Source: JBHHYU01 sp046757725 (GTDB taxonomy: Bacteria; Desulfobacterota; Binatia; UBA9968). Taken from it: a stretch of 64,000 bases of DNA. The notes beneath the pieces were generated by a model. That model ran no database searches. It worked only from the letters and a program-made list of their open reading frames with translations, and had not been told where the DNA came from. The position numbers were made by a program, and so were the translations under genes. The stretch is taken from assembly GCA_046757725.1 (NCBI GenBank), contig JBHHYU010000001.1, positions 1-64,000 of the forward strand, in the 5' to 3' direction. Position 1 is the stretch's first letter. Each line of letters starts with the position of its first letter. Shown in pieces: positions 8,581 through 16,476 of this stretch.

Positions 8581-9350
8581 GGGATCATCACCTTCACAGC
8601 GTTTGCGAGGAGGCACGCTGCCCGAATATTGGGGAGTGTTGGGGACATAACACGGCCACATTCTTAATCCTAGGCGATATCTGTACCCGGGGCTGTCGCT
8701 TCTGTGCCATCAGTAAAGGTAAACCGACACTTGTAGACCCAGAAGAACCGCGCAATGTAGGTCTAGTCGTGAAGGACCTTGGGCTGGATCACATTGTGGT
8801 AACCTCTGTAGATAGAGATGATCTCCCCGATGGTGGATCAAGCCATTTTGCCAAGACTGTATTTTGGATCAAGGCCCTGAATCCCGCGATCCGCGTGGAA
8901 GTACTGATCCCTGACTTCAAGGGAAATCGTAGGGCACTGGAAACCGTGGTCTGCTCCGGGATCAATATTTTGAACCATAACATAGAAACCGTACCGCGCC
9001 TTTACAAACAAGTAAGACCGGGTGCTGTTTATTCCCGCTCGTTGGAACTATTGCATGCTGCCAAGAAGATGCGCAAAGAGATCCTCAGCAAATCGGGATT
9101 AATGCTTGGGGTGGGGGAAACCTTTAAAGAGGTCAGGGCTACCTTAGAGGATTTGAGAGAAAACAACTGTGATATCGTTACCTTGGGACAGTACCTTCAG
9201 CCTTCTAGTGGCCAGCTTCCGGTTGAGCGTTACGTCTCCCCCGAGGAATTTCAAGAGCTCCAGGTAGAGGCGGAAAAAATCGGCTTTCGGCATGTGGAAG
9301 CCGGGCCGTTGGTGCGCAGCTCTTATCACGCGTGGAGCCACGTGAATTGA
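8502..9350 (+). CDS. lipA: Lipoyl synthase LipA
   Basis: A 282-residue radical SAM enzyme. The auxiliary cluster cysteines are C35, C40 and C46 (CEEARCPNIGEC); the radical SAM cluster is C61, C65 and C68 (CTRGCRFC). RSSY near the C-terminus supplies the conserved Ser ligand. The start at 8502 lies inside lipB. It is supported by GGAG 4-5 nt upstream and because residues 6-14 (PDWIRVRAP) match the conserved LipA N-terminus. It inserts two sulfurs into protein-bound octanoate. An ATG/GTG further upstream in this frame (8379) would add 41 unrelated residues. Confidence 0.94.
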   Translation: MPRRHPDWIRVRAPGSLNYLRLKRILRDHHLHSVCEEARCPNIGECWGHNTATFLILGDICTRGCRFCAISKGKPTLVDPEEPRNVGLVVKDLGLDHIVVTSVDRDDLPDGGSSHFAKTVFWIKALNPAIRVEVLIPDFKGNRRALETVVCSGINILNHNIETVPRLYKQVRPGAVYSRSLELLHAAKKMRKEILSKSGLMLGVGETFKEVRATLEDLRENNCDIVTLGQYLQPSSGQLPVERYVSPEEFQELQVEAEKIGFRHVEAGPLVRSSYHAWSHVN

Positions 9351-9428
9351 TCGATACCCTCGCGCCCTAGCCGAGCTTATCTGGCAATCCCGAAGTGAAT
9401 AAACCCGAATGCTGAAGCCGACTGAGAC

Positions 9429-9929
9429 CTAAAGAAGACGGATCACCCAATCTTCTATCAGACTATCCAATCCAAAGCCGGTGCAACCACGAACGACAAA
9501 AAAAAGATTCGCGGCTAATAGTACCACGTTGGTTTGCCATCCTATCTCATGGGAATGGGTGGCCTGACGCTCTATGACCCGGAATCGAGTTTTTGCCTCG
9601 TCTTCTGTGAGATTAGCTTTAATGACTTCTACAATATCCGGCATATCCTGGAGATGGCGGCGGTGTACCTGAAAGGTTGGGATGAGAAAAATGATTAGCA
9701 TCAGGGCTGCGATAGGGGTTTGAAAACCTACCGCAAGCCCGCTTCCTCCCGTGACCATTAAAGTGGTAGCCACGAAGCCAAAAAAAGTTGTGCCTCGAGA
9801 AAATACGAGGCCGGCAGTACGAGTTGCATTGGGCCACCGACGAATGTTACTAACGCCGCTGCTGAGAAAACGGAGGCCTAAAAGAACACGAAAAACAGCT
9901 TCAACCGCGGGTAAAAACGCTTGTTCCAT
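9429..9929 (-). CDS. DoxX-like small membrane protein
   Basis: A protein of about 166 residues with four likely hydrophobic segments. The first part (FRVLLGLRFLSSGVSNIRRWP) resembles the start of DoxX/DoxD-type proteins, which are linked to quinone or thiosulfate redox chemistry in some hosts. Function here is unknown. I prefer the ATG at 9929 because AGGGTG precedes it; a longer frame to 9998 would add 23 non-membrane residues. A charged soluble loop of about 50 residues lies between the third and last hydrophobic segment (MPDIVEVIKANLTEDEAKTR). Confidence 0.55.
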   Translation of the reverse strand: MEQAFLPAVEAVFRVLLGLRFLSSGVSNIRRWPNATRTAGLVFSRGTTFFGFVATTLMVTGGSGLAVGFQTPIAALMLIIFLIPTFQVHRRHLQDMPDIVEVIKANLTEDEAKTRFRVIERQATHSHEIGWQTNVVLLAANLFFVVRGCTGFGLDSLIEDWVIRLL

Positions 9930-10241
9930 AACAACACCCTTTTCAGAATGGGTAAAACCAATGGGGAGAAATATAGTGGATGCCCACCGGAGCGTCAATA
10001 GATTTGAGATAAATCCAGTACTGATCGATCCCGATACCGTTTTTTCATTCTGGCCGAGAGTCTATTACGAAAGGAGGAAGTTCGATCCAGTTTTATTTTG
10101 TCTTTGTGTCAAGCCGACCTATTCAATGTGGAGAGCAACAGGGGTGGGGTAACCGTTCTGCAGGAGAAAAATGGACAACGTAGAACCGGCCGATTTTGCT
10201 TATTGCCGGGAGACTGTGCCGGCTTAAAGAACAATGAAGTT
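9930..10241. other. Intergenic region with an 18-codon ORF
   Basis: No full gene is visible. A short plus-strand frame at 10171-10227, preceded by CAGGAG at 7-nt spacing, reads MDNVEPADFAYCRETVPA. Its middle (ADFAYCRE) is reminiscent of the N-terminus of squalene/phytoene synthases, but it stops after 18 codons. It could be a decayed gene start or chance. An AAGGAGG at about 10070 has no ATG behind it. Confidence 0.3.
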
Positions 10242-11030
10242 TCATGTCTTGAAGATCCGGTGGTCCAATACCCCATAAGATGTGAAGCTGCTTTTCATGG
10301 TTAGCCAGATAGCCATGGCCACCGTGATGGCGGTTCCGGAAAAGATAGCGATCATGATGGCGATTTGGTACTTAATGGCCGTCATAGGGTTAGCACCGCC
10401 CAGTATTACCCCCGTCATCATGCCGGGCAAAGATACCAGCCCGATTGTTGCCATGGTCGCTATCGTGGGAGCCAGGGCGGCCTGGCCGGCGTCGCGCAGA
10501 AAGGGTCGAGCCGCTTCCACTAAGCGCGCTCCTTGCGCCAGAGTATTAAAAAACGCCTTTTCACTTTTATTGATAGTCTTGTAGAAGTTGCTGATGCCGA
10601 TAATATCGGCTCGCAGGCAGTTACCCAGAATCATTCCGCCGATCGGGATAGCATACTGGGCATCAAGCAAGTGGGGGCGCCCCAGGATAGGGCCAACGAA
10701 GAAAAGCAAGGGCACAGCCGTACCCATGAGCAATGCGAAGAACAGCGGGCCGCTAAATCGACTAAGCCGCAGGCCGCAACCGCGCGCGATAGAGGCGTCG
10801 GCCACACCGATCATGATCACAAGCCAAAGGCCGTTGAGCCAAAAGTTGTTTAAATTGAAAACTACTTGCAGGTAGAGCCCAACGAAAAGAAGCTGGACAG
10901 TCATGCGCACCACTGCGAGTGCAGTGTCGCGGATCATAGGGATGCGGTACCATAGCATGATAGCCAGTGGAAAAAGGAACAGACAATAACCGCTAGCAAG
11001 GCTCAAGAAACTGATGTCTACAATGTTCAA
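10242..11030 (-). CDS. fetB: Iron export ABC transporter permease, FetB/YbbM family
   Basis: A 262-residue UPF0014 (FetB) membrane protein with about seven hydrophobic segments. Typical blocks are PIGGMILGNCLRADIIGISNFYK and LPGMMTGVILGGANPMTAIKYQI. Together with the ATPase encoded upstream it forms the FetAB-type exporter, which in E. coli helps with iron homeostasis under oxidative stress. Its ATG overlaps the fetA stop by 4 nt, so the two are coupled. The C-terminus ends in a short polar tail after the last hydrophobic segment (MAIWLTMKSSF). Confidence 0.85.
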   Translation of the reverse strand: MNIVDISFLSLASGYCLFLFPLAIMLWYRIPMIRDTALAVVRMTVQLLFVGLYLQVVFNLNNFWLNGLWLVIMIGVADASIARGCGLRLSRFSGPLFFALLMGTAVPLLFFVGPILGRPHLLDAQYAIPIGGMILGNCLRADIIGISNFYKTINKSEKAFFNTLAQGARLVEAARPFLRDAGQAALAPTIATMATIGLVSLPGMMTGVILGGANPMTAIKYQIAIMIAIFSGTAITVAMAIWLTMKSSFTSYGVLDHRIFKT

Positions 11031-11683
11031 CTTTTATTCCTATCCGAGCCGCCAGGCAATTCGATAATCTTATCGAAGAACGAGAACCCCTCCGGATCGT
11101 GTGCCACAGAAAGCACTGTCAGACTATCTAGAGATCTAAAATAGTCCCCTATAGCCTGCGTGCTGGCCTTGTCAAGGGCCGAAGAGGCTTCATCGAGCAC
11201 GAAAATGTTCCGAGCAAGTAAAACGGCCGAAATCACTGCTACGCGTTGTTTCTCACCTCCCGAAAGCGTGGCGATATCCTTGTCCATCAGATCAGTTGGC
11301 AGCAGAAAAACCCGGAATAGCTCCGCCGCCTGCGACAAGTTATACCTTAGGTGAGCATTGGCACGATAGGTAAACGGCCGTTCCAGAATTTCCCGGACTC
11401 GACCCGCTCCCAGGTCTGGTTCTTGGGCCACATAGGCAAGGCGAGTTCTCAGTTTCCAGATTGATGCGCCGGTGACTTGCTGTCCTTGTATGCGGATGGA
11501 TCCTTTGTCGGGAACCGTGAATCCCAATATACAGCGCAGGATGGTCGATTTTCCTGAGCCCGATCGGCCTGTCAAGGTGGCTTTCTCTCCGGAGGCTAAT
11601 CTCATGGAAAATCCGTCGATGACGGTTGTTCCATCGAACCGCACTGTCAGATTATCGACTTGAATTGCGGGTTCTTGTTTCAT
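11027..11683 (-). CDS. fetA: Iron export ABC transporter ATP-binding protein, FetA family
   Basis: A 218-residue ABC ATPase (224 if read from a TTG at 11701). Walker A is GRSGSGKST, the signature LSGGEKQRVAV, Walker B NIFVLDEASSALD, and the switch His lies in SVAHDPEG. The Asp-Glu-Ala Walker B form occurs in FetA/YbbL-like ATPases. It powers the FetB permease, with which it overlaps by 4 nt. I choose ATG at 11683 over the upstream TTG; neither has a strong ribosome site. A hairpin-forming inverted repeat at 11699-11736 lies right at the gene start. Confidence 0.82.
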   Translation of the reverse strand: MKQEPAIQVDNLTVRFDGTTVIDGFSMRLASGEKATLTGRSGSGKSTILRCILGFTVPDKGSIRIQGQQVTGASIWKLRTRLAYVAQEPDLGAGRVREILERPFTYRANAHLRYNLSQAAELFRVFLLPTDLMDKDIATLSGGEKQRVAVISAVLLARNIFVLDEASSALDKASTQAIGDYFRSLDSLTVLSVAHDPEGFSFFDKIIELPGGSDRNKS

Positions 11684-11698
11684 AATTTTATAAATTGC

Positions 11699-11736
11699 CA
11701 ACTACCTGCTGGAGAACTTAGGGCATCCGGTAGTTG
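11699..11736 (-). promoter_or_regulatory. Inverted repeat at the start of fetA
   Basis: CAACTACC (11699-11706) and GGTAGTTG (11729-11736) are perfect 8-nt inverted arms around a 22-nt loop, ending 16 nt before the fetA ATG. It could be a leader hairpin or operator controlling fetAB. No metal-responsive consensus is recognised. Confidence 0.35.
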
Positions 11737-12107
11737 TGACGGATGAGACCTTCCTTTACGAGGTTCCACGATAGTGTGATATTAGATTTCACGGGCCGGT
11801 GGGTCAACCCGGGAGGGTGAAGACGTTTTGATTTCGTAACAGTCTTAAAGGAGAAAGTTTTAGGTTTATGGAGTTGGAGATGAGGACTAGCTTTTTAAAG
11901 CGTTTGCTTGTGTCACATTGAGCTGGAATGACAAAAATCATTCATAGCAACATTATGGTTTCAGACCTCTCCTGAATAACGAGATGAAGCAGAGGAGGGT
12001 GAGGCGTGGGAGATGCCTTCCTTACTTCCTCAGCAGAAATAGGCTGGTTCAGACCACGGATCTCCAGAGCCTCTCTTGTTAACGAGCTTTCCCTTTTGTC
12101 TGGCCAA
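11702..12107. other. Intergenic region, no gene recognised
   Basis: About 400 nt upstream of fetA and downstream of the small membrane protein gene. Beyond the fetA-proximal hairpin I see no convincing gene, RNA or repeat. Short frames here lack ribosome sites and recognisable sequence. Confidence 0.4.
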
Positions 12108-12377
12108 CTAACTGACCCAGGGATAGGTCTCTTGCAGCCGACTATCTTTAGAAACATTAGAAACATTCGCCTCGTTTTCATTTACAAGGATCAGCGGGTT
12201 CGCTCTGAGCTGATTCACCTTTTCGGAGATCTTCATGGTCCGAAACGGCGTGCCCCCCACAAGCAAAGTAAAGATTAAAACCGCGGCTCCTAGAACACCA
12301 AGGATTTTTAAGCGTCGGTTTTCCCTTTCTAGACGATCCAGTCGTATTAGCATGTCAAACATGGCTCGGTCATTCAT
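12108..12377 (-). CDS. Small coiled-coil membrane protein, function unknown
   Basis: About 89 residues. An N-terminal heptad-like stretch (MLIRLDRLERENRRLK) leads into one transmembrane helix (ILGVLGAAVLIFTLLVGG) and a polar tail of about 45 residues. The layout matches a group of uncharacterised proteins whose longer members continue with repeated FxLxDENGxxRA-like segments; here only LRANPLILVNENEANV resembles one, so this may be a truncated member. I use the ATG at 12377 because GGAGG lies 5 nt upstream; an ATG at 12389 would add four residues. No functional link with its neighbours is evident. Confidence 0.5.
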   Translation of the reverse strand: MNDRAMFDMLIRLDRLERENRRLKILGVLGAAVLIFTLLVGGTPFRTMKISEKVNQLRANPLILVNENEANVSNVSKDSRLQETYPWVS

Positions 12378-12388
12378 TGTTTCCTCCA

Positions 12389-12406
12389 TTCCACTAGAAA
12401 GTGGAA
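12389..12406. repeat. Short inverted repeat upstream of the small membrane protein gene
   Basis: TTCCACT (12389-12395) and AGTGGAA (12400-12406) are perfect 7-nt arms around a 4-nt spacer, 12 nt upstream of the preferred start. It is compatible with a repressor site or small hairpin. No matching regulator is identified. Confidence 0.35.
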
Positions 12407-12890
12407 CTGTTTATATCGCGAGTTTGATTCAGATACAAGTAAAACTTTGGTTGATGTGTGTTCACAAACTTAACACACAGAAATCATCAACTCACCTTAC
12501 GAAGATGGGGCCAAACCGCTGCTATTTAAGCCCAGTCAGTTGTTCAGCCAGTACGCAGGTAAGATTTGGGGTGGATTTCTGGAAGGATCATCTAGTATAA
12601 ACAAACCTTCAACGGGCCCGAGATTCTTATGGGAGCCCCGGAGCTGAAAAGATTGATCAAGAGATACTTCAACCTATTGCGACTCTATTGATCTGGTTGG
12701 GCAAACTCCCGGGCGAAACTTGCGTCAGGTTACGTTGCCATGAAGGCGGTGCCGAATCATATCTCCGTTTATAGGGTGCGCGCCAGCTTCTGGAAGGGAT
12801 CGAGTCGGAGATCCGAAATGCATAGACCGGAGCCTTGTTACAAAGGACATCTGACGGTGTCCTCCAAAAAGAAAGGATAAAAACAACCCC
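12407..12890. other. Intergenic region, no gene recognised
   Basis: Nearly 500 nt between divergent genes. AGGACA...TGTCCT arms occur at about 12842-12861, close to the next gene. No RNA family or coding sequence is recognisable, and short frames do not continue. Confidence 0.4.
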
Positions 12891-14075
12891 ATGACTAAAA
12901 TGATGAACTCGGGTACAGGTAGAAACACAGAGAGGATCACGCCCCACGCATCATCCAACATCAATCATCTTTGCCGCCTAGATCTTGCTGGCGCAGGGCA
13001 GGTGACGGTTGACGGGCATTACGCCTACCTTGGCTATATGGTTGGGCGCCAGGGAACATCAATTCTCGACATCTCGGACCCCCGAAAGCCAAAGCTGCTT
13101 TCCACCATTATGCTGGAGGATGAGCAATCCCATTCCCACAAAGTTCGTGTTTTCGGCGATATCATGATCGTCAACAGCGAACAGAGATGGCACGGGAATG
13201 AGAAATACCATGATGGTGGATTCCGTATCTACGATATTTCGGACAAAGAGAGCCCACGGCTGATTACGTTCCGCAAAACTTATGGCAAAGGTGTGCATCG
13301 TTTCGATTGCGATGAGAATTACGCTTACCTGTCCACCGAAATAGAGGGCTTTGTCGGGAACATCCTCGTGATCTACGATATCCGAAACCCGGAAAAACCA
13401 GAGGAGGTTTCACGCTGGTGGCTGCCCGGCCAAAATATCGCGGCAGGCGAAGAGCCACACCCCAAGGAGAAAGAACACCGCCTTCACCATGCATTGCGAT
13501 ATAAAGACCAGTTCTATGCCGGCTGCTGGATGTCAGGCTTCACTATCATCGATGTTGCCGATATCACCAATCCCCGTACCTTGGGGCGGTACGAAGTTCA
13601 ACCACCCTCCACGGAACCCAGCCACACGTTTTTCCGTGTTCCCTTCCCTGTGGCGGGCCGTGAGATTGCCCTTGCTACCGATGAGGAACGCCGCAACCGT
13701 GGCAAGGATATACACCAACCCCACGCCCCCCTGTATGTGTTCGACGTTTCGGACCCAGCGTGTCCCCGAGTGATTTCCACCTATGCAGTGAAGGAATGTG
13801 AATCCCCCTATCACGGTGAAAAGGTACGCTTCGGGGCACACCAGTTCCGGGAGAAAATGACCGACACCCTAGTTTATATCACCTGGTTCGCTGCTGGGCT
13901 TCGCATCCTCGACGTGGCGAACCCGGAACAGCCAAAGGAGATGGGCTACTTCATTCCAAAACCGGGCCGGGGCCTGGAGGCGCCCCAGACCAATGACGTG
14001 GACATGGACGACCGAGGGCTGCTCTATATCGTTGACAAGGCCCGTGGCTTCGACGTCATCGAGTTCACTGGCTGA
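12891..14075 (+). CDS. LVIVD-repeat beta-propeller-like protein
   Basis: A 394-residue protein built of repeats of the LVIVD type: TSILDISDPRKPKLLS, FRIYDISDKESPRLIT, LVIYDIRNPEKPEEVS, FTIIDVADITNPRTLG, LYVFDVSDPACPRVIS and LRILDVANPEQPKEMG. Each has the pattern hydrophobic-D-[IV]-x-[DN]-P-x-x-P. Several histidines between repeats (HSHKVR, HRFD, HHALRY, HQFR) could bind metal, but that is speculation. There is no signal peptide, so it is probably cytoplasmic. Function is unknown. It may share a transcript with the SDR gene 92 nt downstream. Start codons at 12891, 12900 and 12903 are possible. Confidence 0.75.
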   Translation: MTKMMNSGTGRNTERITPHASSNINHLCRLDLAGAGQVTVDGHYAYLGYMVGRQGTSILDISDPRKPKLLSTIMLEDEQSHSHKVRVFGDIMIVNSEQRWHGNEKYHDGGFRIYDISDKESPRLITFRKTYGKGVHRFDCDENYAYLSTEIEGFVGNILVIYDIRNPEKPEEVSRWWLPGQNIAAGEEPHPKEKEHRLHHALRYKDQFYAGCWMSGFTIIDVADITNPRTLGRYEVQPPSTEPSHTFFRVPFPVAGREIALATDEERRNRGKDIHQPHAPLYVFDVSDPACPRVISTYAVKECESPYHGEKVRFGAHQFREKMTDTLVYITWFAAGLRILDVANPEQPKEMGYFIPKPGRGLEAPQTNDVDMDDRGLLYIVDKARGFDVIEFTG

Positions 14076-14167
14076 TAACATCCGGTTTTTCACTGAATGG
14101 CTGAAGGCCATGAAGAATCTTAAGGTGCAGATGGCACCCTTTAAAAAGAAAAGGGGAGGAGGACGCC

Positions 14168-14917
14168 ATGGTACTAAAGGGAAAGGTCGCGCTAATAACG
14201 GGATTTGGATCAGGTCTTGGGCGCGCCATAGGTGGACTTTACGCGGCGGCGGGTGCTGCAGTGATGGGAACGTCGATGACGGAGAAAAAAGGAAAAGAGG
14301 CTCTTGAGCTGATCCAAAGAGAAGGGGGAAAGGCACGCTTTCGCCCTGGGGATGTTAGCAAGGCAGATCAGATGAGGGTCGTGGTTGAAGAGGCGGTAAA
14401 AGAGTTTGGTGGTCTGGATATTGTTGTCAACAGTGCCGGAGTAAGAACCAACGGGGACGTTACTACTCTTTCCGAGGACGATTGGGATCGCACTCTGAAT
14501 GCTAATCTGAAAGGTGTTTTTATCGTTTCTCGCCTTGGAATACCTGAGATGGTTAAAAGAGGGGGAGGCGTTATTATCAACATCTCTGCTCGCTCAGGAA
14601 TGGCCGGACAAGCCGGGCGAGCGGCTTATTGTGCTTCAAAAGGCGGCGTGATCACGTTGACAGAGGCCATGGCCATGGATCATGCACCGCAGAGGATCCG
14701 TGTCAATTGTATTTGTCCAGGCCCAACAAGGACTCCGATGGTAGACACGTCGACTCCAAAAAGATTGGCCCGTTATGCCCAACGTGTTCCAATGGGGCGT
14801 ATCGGTGAGCCAGAAGATGTTGCGCAAGCGGCGCTCTATCTGGCCTCAGACGAGGCCTCTCATGTAACCGCAGCGATACTCCCGGTGGACGGGGGTATGC
14901 GCCTTACGGGCACGTGA
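14168..14917 (+). CDS. Short-chain dehydrogenase/reductase (SDR)
   Basis: A 249-residue classical SDR. The NAD(P) loop is TGFGSGLG near residue 11. NSAG (NNAG equivalent), the catalytic Ser in NISARSG and YCASK with Tyr and Lys follow in order, then CPGPTRTPM. The C-terminus ends PVDGGMRLTG as usual. It probably oxidises or reduces a hydroxyl or keto group on a small substrate; 3-oxoacyl reductases and sugar dehydrogenases look alike. AGGAGGA lies just upstream of the ATG. Substrate not determined. Confidence 0.85.
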   Translation: MVLKGKVALITGFGSGLGRAIGGLYAAAGAAVMGTSMTEKKGKEALELIQREGGKARFRPGDVSKADQMRVVVEEAVKEFGGLDIVVNSAGVRTNGDVTTLSEDDWDRTLNANLKGVFIVSRLGIPEMVKRGGGVIINISARSGMAGQAGRAAYCASKGGVITLTEAMAMDHAPQRIRVNCICPGPTRTPMVDTSTPKRLARYAQRVPMGRIGEPEDVAQAALYLASDEASHVTAAILPVDGGMRLTGT

Positions 14918-15142
14918 GACCCGGCCGGTATAAGTCGGGAATGGGGGAATCGGGGTTCTACTACCCTTATGCTCAATAATCCGGCGACGTTGCAGAAGAT
15001 CAAGGAGCCATCGAGTGGCGTTGTAATGTGCCCATTGATACGACCGATAGGGAATTGGGGTGTTTGCGTCCGGGCTTACGTCGACCTTTAGGGACGAGTG
15101 ATTAAAAAGAGTAAAAAGAGACAAACCTGCTTCTCGCTCAGT

Positions 15143-15829
15143 TTATGTTCGCCGCCGATTACCGTAGAGATCGATCTGGAAGCGTGGGGTGTAGCGGAAG
15201 CCGTAAGCCTTACAGAGTTCGACGATCCAGGGAGCTTTTGCACGAAGTTCCTTCTTGGTTCTTCCCTGGGCCATGATAAGAACGCAGGCAGGGTCAACTT
15301 TTTTAAGCCTTTTTAGGATTCCTTTGATCTCGGTAAAATCCCGTTTATCCTCTACCACAAACTTCAGCTGATATTCGTATTTATCTAGAAACCGCTGAAT
15401 GACCGGGAGGTTGAGTCTCCGATCCTCGTGCATACGGGCAAACCTACCTTTTTCGCGTCTCCACGGAGTGGAATTTGAGAGCTTAGGGCTTATAGAGATG
15501 AGGTCACACACCACCGGTTTAAAGATCGTTGCCGCAGTCTCTATGGTGATGTGATACTTTTTTTGCTTAAGCCGTCTTGTTAGCTCCTCCAAGTTAGGTG
15601 CTAGGAGTGGCTCACCTCCGGTAATCACCACCTGCCGGGATAAATACCTCTTCACCTCGTCCAGGATTTCTTTCAGCTTCCATTCTTTGCCCTCCGGCTT
15701 CCACGACGTGTAGGGTGTATCGCACCATACGCAACGCAGGTTACAACCTGAAGTTCGGATGAAGACGGAAGGAACACCCGCCAGTTGTCCCTCCCCCTGA
15801 ATGGAATAAAAGATCTCGGCGGTACGCAT
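15143..15829 (-). CDS. queE: 7-carboxy-7-deazaguanine synthase QueE
   Basis: A 228-residue radical SAM protein. SAM-cluster cysteines are C29, C33 and C36 in SGCNLRCVWCD; the N-terminus EIFYSIQGEGQLAGVPSVFIR and the ITGGEPLL motif are typical of QueE. It converts 6-carboxy-tetrahydropterin to 7-carboxy-7-deazaguanine in queuosine or related 7-deazapurine synthesis. QueC and QueF are not in this window, and the PTPS protein at 1890 seems not to be a standard QueD. No preQ1 riboswitch is visible upstream. Confidence 0.9.
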   Translation of the reverse strand: MRTAEIFYSIQGEGQLAGVPSVFIRTSGCNLRCVWCDTPYTSWKPEGKEWKLKEILDEVKRYLSRQVVITGGEPLLAPNLEELTRRLKQKKYHITIETAATIFKPVVCDLISISPKLSNSTPWRREKGRFARMHEDRRLNLPVIQRFLDKYEYQLKFVVEDKRDFTEIKGILKRLKKVDPACVLIMAQGRTKKELRAKAPWIVELCKAYGFRYTPRFQIDLYGNRRRT

Positions 15830-16174
15830 AAAATCAGCTTACCAAAGCGCTACCACGGAGGAAAGCTACCCTGAATCGACTACCGATATCATATAGCTGG
15901 TTGCAGTATGCTGTGTACTGGAGATTTGAATCATCAATGAGGCGACAGGGAACAGGGGGAGAATCGTGTGATCCAAATCCGGCAGGCAGATCAAAGATGC
16001 TTGTTATCCTAGCTCTCATAAAATCCCTCCCTTCCTTCCATTCAGAATAGGTGGGAATTAAGAACAGGATTACACAAGCATTCTCTTGGGCGAGAACAAA
16101 CTTTTCAGGGATGATTCGCTGCTGTTTCCATCTTGACTCGTCGGAAGGGTGTGATAAAAATTTAAGATTGACTG
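15830..16174. other. Intergenic region between divergent genes, no gene recognised
   Basis: About 345 nt separate queE from the 80-codon gene. It must hold promoters for both, but no hexamer pair stands out. A minus-strand frame covering most of it has no ribosome site or recognisable family. Confidence 0.4.
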
Positions 16175-16417
16175 ATGGAGAAAAGTAAAGAAGCACTCTT
16201 AGCTGAGGAAAGAAAGCTTAAAAAACTTCGGCGACTCGTAGACCTCGTTTCAGCTCTCCTCTGGCAGTCTAATTTTACCTTGGGCGAAGCACAGGAACTT
16301 GTTACGCATGCAAGGGAAATCGTTTTGGAACTTTTCCCGGACAAAGGAGAAACCTTCGATCTCATTTATGCTACTCGTTTTCGGCGCATTTTAGCTGAAA
16401 AATACCACCTGCAATGA
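16175..16417 (+). CDS. Small conserved-looking protein upstream of uvrA
   Basis: An 80-residue, charged, probably all-helical protein. A Lys/Glu-rich first helix (EALLAEERKLKKLRRLVD) is followed by LGEAQELVTHAREIVLELFPDKGETFDLIYATRFRRILAEKY. No family recognised; no transmembrane segment or signal. It sits 57 nt before the double-length uvrA on the same strand, separated by a CGTG-rich palindromic repeat. A functional link to UvrA would be guesswork. The even codon quality over its whole length makes it a likely real gene. Confidence 0.6.
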   Translation: MEKSKEALLAEERKLKKLRRLVDLVSALLWQSNFTLGEAQELVTHAREIVLELFPDKGETFDLIYATRFRRILAEKYHLQ

Positions 16418-16423
16418 AAGACT

Positions 16424-16476
16424 CGTTATTCGTGACTCGTGTTCGTAAGCGAGCACGTTAACCGAGCACGAGATAT
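16424..16476. repeat. CGTG-rich palindromic repeat at the uvrA start
   Basis: Contains CGTGACTCGTGTTCG, then GCGAGCACG and CCGAGCACGA, so opposite halves are self-complementary (CTCGTG/CACGAG, CGTGCTCG). A closely similar segment, on the other strand, forms part of the variable interior of the mobile element at 60708-60764. It resembles REP-like intergenic repeats. Confidence 0.6.
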
